Source: Clostridiales bacterium
GTDB lineage: Bacteria > Bacillota > Clostridia > Oscillospirales > CAG-272
Direction of reading: 5' to 3'
DNA: 23,570 bases
NCBI GenBank assembly: GCA_004554105.1
Contig: SFNW01000015.1
Span: 1 to 23,570 of the forward strand
The notes under the pieces are model-generated. The model ran no database searches. It was not told where the DNA came from and worked only from the letters and a program-made list of their open reading frames with translations. This document shows, piece by piece, positions 1 through 6,319 of this stretch. Numbering within the stretch: position 1 is the stretch's first letter; each line of letters begins with the position of its first letter. A program made the translations under genes and the position numbers.

Positions 1-24
1 TGCTTTCCAAGCAAAACTAAAATA

Positions 25-128
25 GGCTCCCTCCGTGAGGGAGCTGGCGCAAATGCGCCTGAGGGAGTTTTTCGGCTTTCAAACTCCTTCCGTCGCCGTT
101 TGGCGACACCTCCCTCAAAGAGGGAGGC
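25..128 (+). repeat. CTCCCTC four-hairpin intergenic repeat, copy 1
   Basis: First of four related elements in the window. Hairpin 1 pairs 25-33 with 37-45 (GGCTCCCTC/GAGGGAGCT). Hairpin 2 pairs GGCGC 46-50 with GCGCC 55-59. GAGGGAGTTT (61-70) can pair across a linker with AAACTCCTTC (81-90). Hairpin 3 pairs GTCGCC 92-97 with GGCGAC 102-107. Hairpin 4 pairs 109-116 with 120-127. The outer ends GGCTCCCTC and GAGGGAGGC form imperfect terminal inverted repeats. It lies upstream of mnmG. The rest of 1-203 holds no gene, only an AT-rich leader with a short palindrome AACAAA-atg-TTTGTT at 157-171. I saw no convincing promoter there, so mnmG may be read from a gene to the left of the window. Confidence 0.9.
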
Positions 129-203
129 TAAAGATAGAAAACGGAAGAATATTTTTAACAAAATGTTTGTTTTCACTCTTCACTTTTTACAAGGAGGGAT
201 AAT

Positions 204-2111
204 ATGAGACATTCGGCGGACGTCGGCGTCATCGGCGCGGGACACGCGGGAATCGAAGCCGCGCTTGCCTGCGCGCGCCTCGGACTGGACACGGTGCTGT
301 TCACCGTCAATCTCGATGCGGTCGGCAATATGCCCTGTAATCCCTCGATCGGCGGCACGGGCAAGGGGCATCTCGTCTTTGAAATCGACGCGCTCGGCGG
401 CGAAATGGGTCGCGCGGCGGACGAAGTCACCCTGCAGAGCCGCACGCTCAACCTCGGCAAGGGCGCGGCGGTGCATTCCAAGCGCATTCAGGCAGACCGC
501 GCCGCCTACCGCGCGCGCATGAAGCACACGCTGGAGACAACCGAGCATCTGCGCCTCCTGCAAGCCGAAGTCGTCGCGGTCGGCGTCGAAGAAACCGACG
601 GCAAGCCCGCCGTCCGCTCGCTGACCACTGCGCTCGGCGAGGTGTGGGAGGTACGCGCCGCAATCATCGCGACGGGGACCTACCTCGACAGCGCGATTTT
701 TGTCGGCGACGTCTCCTACAAGAGCGGTCCCGACGGGCTGATGAGCGCGTCCGCGCTCTCCGACAGTCTGCGCGCGCTCGGACTGCCGCTCCGCCGCTTC
801 AAGACCGGCACGCCCGCGCGCGTCAACCGCCGCAGCATCGACTTTTCGGCGCTTGAGGTGCAGCCCGGCGAGGAAACGGTTACCCCCTTTTCGGCGCTGA
901 CCGATCCCGCCGCCTTTGACAATATGGAGCAAATTCCCTGCCACATCGTCTACACCAACGCCGAGACCCACCGCATTATCCGCGAGAACATTCACCGCAG
1001 CGCAATGTATTCGGGTAAGATTCACGGCACGGGACCGCGCTACTGTCCCTCGATTGAGGACAAGCTCGTCCGTTTTGCGGACAAGGACAGGCATCAGCTC
1101 TTTATCGAGCCGCTCGGCAAGGACACCGAGGAAATGTACATTCAGGGCTTTTCGACCTCGCTGCCGACCGACGTGCAGACCGCCATGCTGCATTCACTGG
1201 ACGGCTTTGCAAACGCGGAAATCATGCGCTACGCCTACGCGATTGAATACGACTGCATCGACCCGACCGCGCTCTACCCGACGCTTGAGACCAAGGCAAT
1301 CGACGGTCTGTACGGCGCGGGGCAGTTCAACGGCACATCGGGCTATGAGGAGGCGGCGGCGCAGGGACTCGTCGCGGGCATCAACGCCGCGATGAAGCTG
1401 CTCGGGCGCGAGCCGCTCGTGCTGCCGCGCAGCTCGTCCTACATCGGCACGCTGATTGACGACCTGGTGACCAAGGGAACAAACGAGCCCTACCGCATCA
1501 TGACCTCGCGCAGCGAATACCGCCTGCTGCTCAGGCAGGACAACGCCGACGCGCGTCTGACCCCGCTCGGTCACCGCGTCGGGCTGATTGACGACGCACG
1601 CTATCAAAGCTTTCTCGACAAGCAGGCGGCAATCGACGCCGAGGTCGAGCGCATCGGCAAAACCAATCTCGCGCCGACCGAGGCGCTCCGCGCCCTGCTT
1701 GAAGCCAACGGCTCGACGCCGGTCACGACCGGCGTGAAACTCGCTGACCTTCTGCGCCGCCCCGAGCTGACCTACGACGCCCTTGCTCCGATTGATGTTT
1801 CTCGCCCCGACCTGCCCCGCGCGGTGCGGGTCGCCGCCGAAATCCGCGTCAAATACGACGGCTATATCCGCCGCGAGGAAGCCGAGGTCAAAAAACTCTC
1901 GCGCCTTGAGGAAAAACTGCTGCCGCCCGACCTCGACTACGAGCATATCGGCGGACTGCGGCTTGAAGCGCGGCAGAAGCTCTCGAAAATCCGCCCGCGC
2001 TCGCTCGGGCAGGCGATGCGCATCTCGGGCGTCAGCCCCGCCGACATCTCGGTGCTGATGATTCGCCTTGCCGACACCGATCCAAAAGGAGGAACGACCG
2101 CCGATGAATAA
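204..2111 (+). CDS. mnmG: tRNA uridine-5-carboxymethylaminomethyl modification protein MnmG (GidA)
   Basis: FAD-dependent subunit of the MnmE-MnmG complex, which installs the (carboxymethyl)aminomethyl group at C5 of the wobble uridine of certain tRNAs in the cytoplasm. The 635-residue product is the usual family length. It begins with the FAD-binding GAGHAG motif (residues 11-16), followed by NMPCNPSIGG with the conserved Cys45, and GHLVFEIDALGG. The GPRYCPSIEDK motif holds the second conserved cysteine. The C-terminal helical part (YDGYI, LPPDLDY, LSKIRPRSLGQAMRISG) is characteristic of MnmG. AAGGAGG at 191-197 lies 6 nt before the ATG. The gene overlaps rsmG by 8 bases, a classic gidA-gidB pair. 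mnmE is expected upstream but would lie outside the window. Confidence 0.98.
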   Translation: MRHSADVGVIGAGHAGIEAALACARLGLDTVLFTVNLDAVGNMPCNPSIGGTGKGHLVFEIDALGGEMGRAADEVTLQSRTLNLGKGAAVHSKRIQADRAAYRARMKHTLETTEHLRLLQAEVVAVGVEETDGKPAVRSLTTALGEVWEVRAAIIATGTYLDSAIFVGDVSYKSGPDGLMSASALSDSLRALGLPLRRFKTGTPARVNRRSIDFSALEVQPGEETVTPFSALTDPAAFDNMEQIPCHIVYTNAETHRIIRENIHRSAMYSGKIHGTGPRYCPSIEDKLVRFADKDRHQLFIEPLGKDTEEMYIQGFSTSLPTDVQTAMLHSLDGFANAEIMRYAYAIEYDCIDPTALYPTLETKAIDGLYGAGQFNGTSGYEEAAAQGLVAGINAAMKLLGREPLVLPRSSSYIGTLIDDLVTKGTNEPYRIMTSRSEYRLLLRQDNADARLTPLGHRVGLIDDARYQSFLDKQAAIDAEVERIGKTNLAPTEALRALLEANGSTPVTTGVKLADLLRRPELTYDALAPIDVSRPDLPRAVRVAAEIRVKYDGYIRREEAEVKKLSRLEEKLLPPDLDYEHIGGLRLEARQKLSKIRPRSLGQAMRISGVSPADISVLMIRLADTDPKGGTTADE

Positions 2112-2862
2112 AACCGAAGCCGTCCTCGACCGCGCCGATTTTTGCGCCGCGTTTGTGCGCATTCTCGGCGAAAACGGCCTCGCGCACTTTGCGACGCCCG
2201 AGAATACCGAAAAATTCTTTCTCTTAACCGAGCGGCTGCTCGCCGCCAACGCGGTCATGAATCTGACCGCCGTCACCGACCCGCACGAAATCATCTTAAA
2301 GCACTACGCCGACAGTCTCACCGCCGCAAAGTACATCGAAAACGGTGCGCGCGTCATCGACGTCGGCTGCGGCGCGGGCTTCCCCTCCCTGCCGCTTGCC
2401 ATCGCACGCCCCGACTTAAAAATTACGGCAATCGACTCGACCGCAAAGCGGATTGTCTTTGTCCATGACTGCGCGGCGGCACTCGCCTTACACAATCTCA
2501 CCGCCGAAGCCTGCCGCGCGGAGGACGCCGCGGCGGGGAAACTGCGCGGGAAATACGACTGTGCGACGGCGCGTGCCGTTGCCCGCCTGAATATTTTGTG
2601 CGAACTTTGCATTCCGTTTTTGCACGTCGGCGGCGTATTTTTGCCGATGAAGGCAAAAAGCGGCGCAGAAGAACTGATTGAAGCGAAAAATGCCGTCGCG
2701 TCGCTTCGCGCCGAAGTGCGGTTTTCCGATGTCTTTACGCTTGCGGATACAAAATCCGGCGAAGAGCCGCAGCACCGCATGATTGCCGGCATCGAAAAAG
2801 TCGGGGAAACCGAAAAAATTTATCCGCGCAGTTTTGCACAAATCAAGAAAAAGCCGCTTTAA
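2104..2862 (+). CDS. rsmG: 16S rRNA (guanine-N7) methyltransferase RsmG (GidB)
   Basis: SAM-dependent enzyme that methylates N7 of G527 (E. coli numbering) in 16S rRNA. The 252-residue product carries NLTAV followed by HYADS (residues 53-71), then the SAM-binding motif VIDVGCGAGFPSLPLAI (84-100) and the acidic end of strand 2, AIDST; all are typical of the family. I chose the ATG at 2104 because AAAGGAGG at 2085-2092 lies 11 nt upstream and MNKTEAV opens the recognisable protein. An in-frame ATG at 2068 would place this ribosome site inside the coding region. The start overlaps the end of mnmG, suggesting translational coupling. The stop codon is embedded in the loop of a terminator hairpin. 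Confidence 0.97.
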   Translation: MNKTEAVLDRADFCAAFVRILGENGLAHFATPENTEKFFLLTERLLAANAVMNLTAVTDPHEIILKHYADSLTAAKYIENGARVIDVGCGAGFPSLPLAIARPDLKITAIDSTAKRIVFVHDCAAALALHNLTAEACRAEDAAAGKLRGKYDCATARAVARLNILCELCIPFLHVGGVFLPMKAKSGAEELIEAKNAVASLRAEVRFSDVFTLADTKSGEEPQHRMIAGIEKVGETEKIYPRSFAQIKKKPL

Positions 2863-2877
2863 AATGCGGCTTTTTTC
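2848..2877 (+). terminator. Rho-independent terminator after rsmG
   Basis: AAAAAGCCGC (2848-2857) pairs with GCGGCTTTTT (2866-2875), and the stem runs into a T-rich tract (2871-2880). It overlaps the last codons and stop of rsmG and ends the mnmG-rsmG transcript. A second GC-rich hairpin, CCGCGC 2904-2909 with GCGCGG 2914-2919 followed by CTCTTTTT, may act as a back-up. Confidence 0.88.
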
Positions 2878-2940
2878 TTTTCTCTTTGCGGCGATGCGGC
2901 AAACCGCGCCGCCGCGCGGCTCTTTTTCGGCAAAAGGCAC

Positions 2941-2977
2941 GCGGAAATACCGCCGCAGGGTTTTCCCGTATTTCCGC
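2941..2977. promoter_or_regulatory. Bulged inverted repeat upstream of the ParB-family gene
   Basis: GCGGAAATAC (2941-2950) and GTATTTCCGC (2968-2977) are perfect inverted 10-mers. Inside them GGG (2958-2960), TTTT and CCC (2965-2967) extend the stem to 13 pairs with one 7-nt bulge. It sits 53 bp before the start codon of the ParB-family gene. It could be a protein-binding site or an RNA structure in the leader. No clear -35/-10 pair was found in 2930-3030. Confidence 0.5.
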
Positions 2978-3030
2978 ACGAAAGGGAGTAGGATAGGTTC
3001 ACAACTTAAAAACGAGAAAGGAAAACAAAC

Positions 3031-3909
3031 ATGAACCTACTGCAAAATATGCTTCCGAAGTTGAACCTGTCCGCCGGAAAAACCGACGACGCGACCGAGC
3101 GCGTACATAGAATTCCGGTCTGCCGCATTCTGCCCAACCCCGCCCAGCCGCGCAAATACTTCGACTCGGACGAGACGCTGCGTCTCGCCGACAGCATTCG
3201 CCGCCACGGCATACTTCAGCCGCTCTGCGTGCGCAAGCCGGTCTCGGCGGGCGACCTTGCCGACTACCGCGGGGTCTACGAGCTGATTGCGGGCGAGCGG
3301 CGGCTGCGCGCCGCCAAACTGCTCGGCATGAGCGAAGTCCCCTGCATCGTCGTTGAGGCGGACAGCCTGCGCTCCGCCGAACTTGCCATCATCGAAAATC
3401 TGCAGCGCGAGGACCTGAATATGTTTGACGAGGCGGCGGCAATTTCGGCGCTGATTGACCTCTACGGGCTGACGCAGGAGGAGGTCGCCGCCAAGCTCTC
3501 GGCAAGCCAGTCCTATGTTGCGAACAAGCTGCGCCTTTTGCGCTTCGACGACTTTGAACGGCAGGTCATTATCGAAAAGCGGCTGACCGAACGGCACGCG
3601 CGCGCCCTGCTCCGTCTCGGCGACCCGCAGACGCGCCGCAGCGCACTCGAGGCGATTGTCACGCGCGGCATGAACGTCGCCGAAACCGAGGCGTATGTCT
3701 CCCGCCTGCTCGAAAACGACCGCAGCGAAAAGCCCGAGAAAAAAAAGACCGCGCTTGTGCGCGACATTCGCATTTTCTACAACACGCTCGACCGTGCGGT
3801 CGACATCATGAAGCGTGCGGGCATTCGCGCCGAAACGCAGAAAAAAGACCTCGGCGATCGCTTTGAAATCACCGTCCGCATTCCCAAAGCCGCCGAAGAA
3901 AACGGTTGA
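3031..3909 (+). CDS. noc: ParB/Spo0J/Noc-family DNA-binding CTPase, probably nucleoid occlusion protein Noc
   Basis: ParB-family proteins bind palindromic DNA sites and load as CTP-dependent sliding clamps. Noc uses this to keep the division septum away from the nucleoid, Spo0J/ParB to segregate origins. The 292-residue product has the N-terminal CTP-binding domain: PNPAQPRKYFD (35-45), ELIAGERRLRAAKLLG (84-99, with the GERR box at 88-91) and the ENLQREDLN box (122-130). A helix-turn-helix follows, LTQEEVAAKLSASQSYVANKL (about 147-167), with a C-terminal dimerisation region after it. GAAAGGA at 3016-3022 lies 8 nt before the ATG. Position directly after rsmG, without a ParA/Soj gene, is the usual place of noc. 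The short hydrophobic N-terminus (MNLLQNMLPKLNL) could be a membrane-targeting helix as in Noc. A Spo0J-type ParB remains possible. Confidence 0.85.
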   Translation: MNLLQNMLPKLNLSAGKTDDATERVHRIPVCRILPNPAQPRKYFDSDETLRLADSIRRHGILQPLCVRKPVSAGDLADYRGVYELIAGERRLRAAKLLGMSEVPCIVVEADSLRSAELAIIENLQREDLNMFDEAAAISALIDLYGLTQEEVAAKLSASQSYVANKLRLLRFDDFERQVIIEKRLTERHARALLRLGDPQTRRSALEAIVTRGMNVAETEAYVSRLLENDRSEKPEKKKTALVRDIRIFYNTLDRAVDIMKRAGIRAETQKKDLGDRFEITVRIPKAAEENG

Positions 3910-3951
3910 TGAAAAGGAAAAAGGCATAGTGCTCCGCTCCATACCTTTTCC

Positions 3952-4001
3952 AAGGGGCTTCTCCGCAAAAAGCCCCTTGAACATCCCTAAAAACTTTTTA
4001 G
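3952..4001. repeat. Stem-loop plus short palindrome after noc
   Basis: AAGGGGCTT (3952-3960) and AAGCCCCTT (3970-3978) form a perfect 9-bp stem with a 9-nt loop. Eight bases on, CTAAAAA (3987-3993) and TTTTTAG (3995-4001) are perfect 7-bp arms around a single C. Neither has a T-run placed for a standard terminator, though the first could still stop or protect the noc transcript. The remainder of 3910-4040 is AT-rich and holds no gene I can support. Confidence 0.6.
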
Positions 4002-4040
4002 AGGAAAAAACAGCAGCATTAAAATTGATTTTACATTTTT

Positions 4041-4147
4041 GGCTCCCTCTTTGAGGGAGCTGTCGCGCAGCGACTGAAGGAGTTTTCCACGCAAATGATT
4101 ACTCCTTCCGTCACGCTTCGCGTGCCACCTCCCTCACGGAGGGAGGC
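4041..4147 (+). repeat. CTCCCTC four-hairpin intergenic repeat, copy 2
   Basis: Hairpin 1 pairs 4041-4049 with 4053-4061. Hairpin 2 pairs GTCGC 4062-4066 with GCGAC 4070-4074. Hairpin 3 pairs CACGC 4112-4116 with GCGTG 4120-4124 and has one mismatch further out. Hairpin 4 pairs 4128-4135 with 4139-4146. GAAGGAGT and ACTCCTTC can pair across the linker. This copy lies between the convergent noc and GH43 genes and has the same orientation as the other three copies. Confidence 0.9.
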
Positions 4148-4166
4148 TGAAAGGCTTCCGCACGCA

Positions 4167-4199
4167 AAAAAGAAGCAGAGCCGCGCTCTGCTTCTTTTT
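4167..4199 (-). terminator. Terminator of the GH43 gene (possibly bidirectional)
   Basis: Arms of 14 bp, 4167-4180 and 4186-4199, are perfectly complementary around a 5-nt centre (ccgcg). Read on the minus strand, the hairpin lies 10 bp after the GH43 stop codon and ends in a run of T. The plus strand also has a T-run, so it could stop transcripts from either side. Confidence 0.9.
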
Positions 4200-4208
4200 G
4201 GTTTTCGA

Positions 4209-6185
4209 TTATTCCCCGCTCGGCGCAAAGAATCCGACGCCGGGGGCAATCGGCTCGCCGAATACGGGCATACCGTCCGCATCGAAGGTGAAGCGCTGGA
4301 CGTAAAGTTCGCGCCGTCTGTTCGAGGTGTTGCGCACATGGTACGCGAGCCAGTATTCGCTGCCGTCGGGCGAGGTGAAGACCGAGCAGTGACCGGGGGA
4401 AACAACCGCATCGGTGCCCTCAAATACCGCATGGTCGACCTTGGTCCAGCTTGCCTTGGACAGGATATTGTCGCCGGTCAGCACAAGCATACCGAGGCAA
4501 TAGGAGTTTGACGCGACATTGTTTGCGCTGTAGAGCAAGAACAGCTTGCCGTCATGCTCAAAGGTGTGCGGGCCCTCATTGATCTTGCCGCTCTTGGTCT
4601 CAAAGTCATAGGTCGCGCTGGAAATGGCAACAACGCGCTTCGTGTCAATCGTCCACGGATTTTCAAGCCGTGCGAGCGTGATGACGTTGCCGTTTAAGAT
4701 GCGGGCGAAGGCGACGTAATTCTCGCCTTTATAGGTAAAGACGTGCGCGTCGATGGCGAAAACCGTATCGTTGAGGAAGCCCTTGAAGCAGTAGTCGCCG
4801 TAAGGGTCGTCGCTGAGTGCCTCCAGGCAGAACAGGCGAATCGACTTGGACACGTCGCTGTCCTTATCGTCCATGCTGGTCGCGCCGCTGGCGTAAATAT
4901 ACCACTTACCGTTGACCTTGACAATCTCGGGCGCGTAGAGCTTGTGCTTGATTTCCTTATCTTCGCCGGCAACATAGATGTCCTTGCCGACCGCGTCCTT
5001 CAGACCGGCAAGCGTTGTCGAGCGGAAGAGCGTCACGCGGTCGTTCTTCGGCGCGGAGTATACCGCATAGTAGTAGCCGGTCTCGTTGTCATAGGTAATG
5101 CAGGGGTCGCCCGTCGTGACGCTGTTGCGCAGCGGGTTGGTCAGCAAATCGCCCAATTTCGTGTCCTCCTCGGTCAGGGAAGCCGTCGGCTTTCCCGCAA
5201 TATAGTCTCGCACAAAACTGTCCGCAAGATTGCGCAGAATCATATTCGACGCTGCGCCGAGCGCTACGCTGCTACCCTCGACCACAAGTGCCGCGCCGCT
5301 CTTGACCTGCGCTTTATCGGAAAGTGCGCGCGTCGTCTTGCCGATGATGATTTCGCAGTCTGCGGCGGCAGTCTTGTCGGTCACGGTCGGCAGGGTTACG
5401 CCGTAAGCCGCCTGCACTGCCTCGACAATCGTCTCGGCAACGAGCTTTTCGGTCGCCGATGCGCCTGCCGAAAGGACAACGGTCGCGTCGGTTACGGCGT
5501 GTGTGCCGATAGTCAGTCCCGAAAGCGAAGTGCCGATTGCCTGCGCCATTTTATCGGCGGCGACCGCACCCGAAGCGACCAGACGGTCGCAGAGGGCGTC
5601 CCCGCTCTTGACCTTGGCGGTCAGTGCGCGGTAGCAGATGACAAACGCGCCGCCACGGTCAAAGTCCGCGCCCTTGGCGTCGCAGAGTCCGACTTGCTTT
5701 GCAAGTGTGTAGGGGTCGTTCCACGCAAAGTCGCCCGCCCCGTCGTCGTAGCCGAGCACGCGCAGCATGATCGTCAGAAACGCCGCCTCGGAAACCTCGC
5801 TGTCGGGGTCAAATTTCGTTGCGCTGACGCCCTTGGTAATGCCGTTGGCATAGACATAGCCGATGTGGGGTGCCGCCCATGCGGGCACGTCGGTAAACGG
5901 GTGTGCCTGTACAGAAGCGGTCGCGTCCTTTTCCGCGCCGATGAAGCGCACGACAAGCACAAACGCCTGTGCGCGCGTCAGCTTGTCGCCGAGCGCGAAA
6001 TTCACACTGCCGTCGCTTGTCGCGTAGCCGCCGACAAGTCCGAGCGAATAGAGTGCCTCGGCAGCGCGGAGGGCTTCGGTATCGTCCGCCGCCGAAATCG
6101 GGAAGGCGGGAAACGACGCAAAGCAGAGAACGGCAAGCACAGAGGCAAGCGCGCGCCGCAGAGAACGGGAAATTCGGGATTTCAT
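4209..6185 (-). CDS. Secreted SLH-domain glycoside hydrolase, GH43 family
   Basis: Predicted surface enzyme acting on plant polysaccharide; known GH43 activities include beta-xylosidase, alpha-L-arabinofuranosidase and arabinanase. The 658-residue product begins with a basic, hydrophobic signal peptide (1-33, likely cut near SAA-DD). Three S-layer-homology modules follow (about 38-195, for example HPFTDVPAWAAPHIGYVYANG), which would hold it on the cell wall. A middle domain (about 225-345) with CEIIIGKTTRALS resembles the small N-terminal domains of some other glycosidases. The catalytic beta-propeller runs from about 350 to 650. The expected residues are visible: Asp360 in GDPCITYD (base), Asp479 in IDAHVF (pKa modulator), Glu537 in INEGPH (acid), and His599 in SPGHCSVF. 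A good ribosome site (GGAGGA) precedes the ATG, and promoter and terminator are its own. The exact substrate cannot be read from the sequence. Confidence 0.9.
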   Translation of the reverse strand: MKSRISRSLRRALASVLAVLCFASFPAFPISAADDTEALRAAEALYSLGLVGGYATSDGSVNFALGDKLTRAQAFVLVVRFIGAEKDATASVQAHPFTDVPAWAAPHIGYVYANGITKGVSATKFDPDSEVSEAAFLTIMLRVLGYDDGAGDFAWNDPYTLAKQVGLCDAKGADFDRGGAFVICYRALTAKVKSGDALCDRLVASGAVAADKMAQAIGTSLSGLTIGTHAVTDATVVLSAGASATEKLVAETIVEAVQAAYGVTLPTVTDKTAAADCEIIIGKTTRALSDKAQVKSGAALVVEGSSVALGAASNMILRNLADSFVRDYIAGKPTASLTEEDTKLGDLLTNPLRNSVTTGDPCITYDNETGYYYAVYSAPKNDRVTLFRSTTLAGLKDAVGKDIYVAGEDKEIKHKLYAPEIVKVNGKWYIYASGATSMDDKDSDVSKSIRLFCLEALSDDPYGDYCFKGFLNDTVFAIDAHVFTYKGENYVAFARILNGNVITLARLENPWTIDTKRVVAISSATYDFETKSGKINEGPHTFEHDGKLFLLYSANNVASNSYCLGMLVLTGDNILSKASWTKVDHAVFEGTDAVVSPGHCSVFTSPDGSEYWLAYHVRNTSNRRRELYVQRFTFDADGMPVFGEPIAPGVGFFAPSGE

Positions 6186-6223
6186 AAACTTCCTCCAAAA
6201 ATAAGTGATGATTTCACGATTTT

Positions 6224-6252
6224 ATTGTACCAAATCGGCGGCGACAGGTAAA
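6224..6252 (-). promoter_or_regulatory. Sigma-A-type promoter of the GH43 gene
   Basis: On the minus strand TTTACC (6247-6252) and TACAAT (6224-6229) are separated by 17 bp. The predicted start of transcription lies roughly 30 nt before the GH43 start codon at 6185. Confidence 0.65.
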
Positions 6253-6276
6253 TACAAAAATTCCGCGTCGTTGTAC

Positions 6277-6310
6277 AAAAAATGCAGACCGAAGCATCGG
6301 TCTGCATTTT
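6277..6310 (-). terminator. Terminator of the M23-type gene
   Basis: Arms 6279-6292 and 6297-6310 are perfectly complementary over 14 bp with a 4-nt loop. On the minus strand the stem is followed by a run of T. It lies 10 bp after the stop codon of the M23-type gene and separates it from the GH43 promoter. Confidence 0.92.
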
Positions 6311-6319
6311 CTCCGTGTT

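Noticed and set aside
2068..2103. Upstream in-frame ATG for rsmG
   Set aside because: AAAGGAGG at 2085-2092 fits the ATG at 2104, and the extra 12 residues do not resemble the family.
6205..6225. Half parS site (TTTCACG) in the GH43 leader
   Set aside because: Only one arm is present; the other half does not match.
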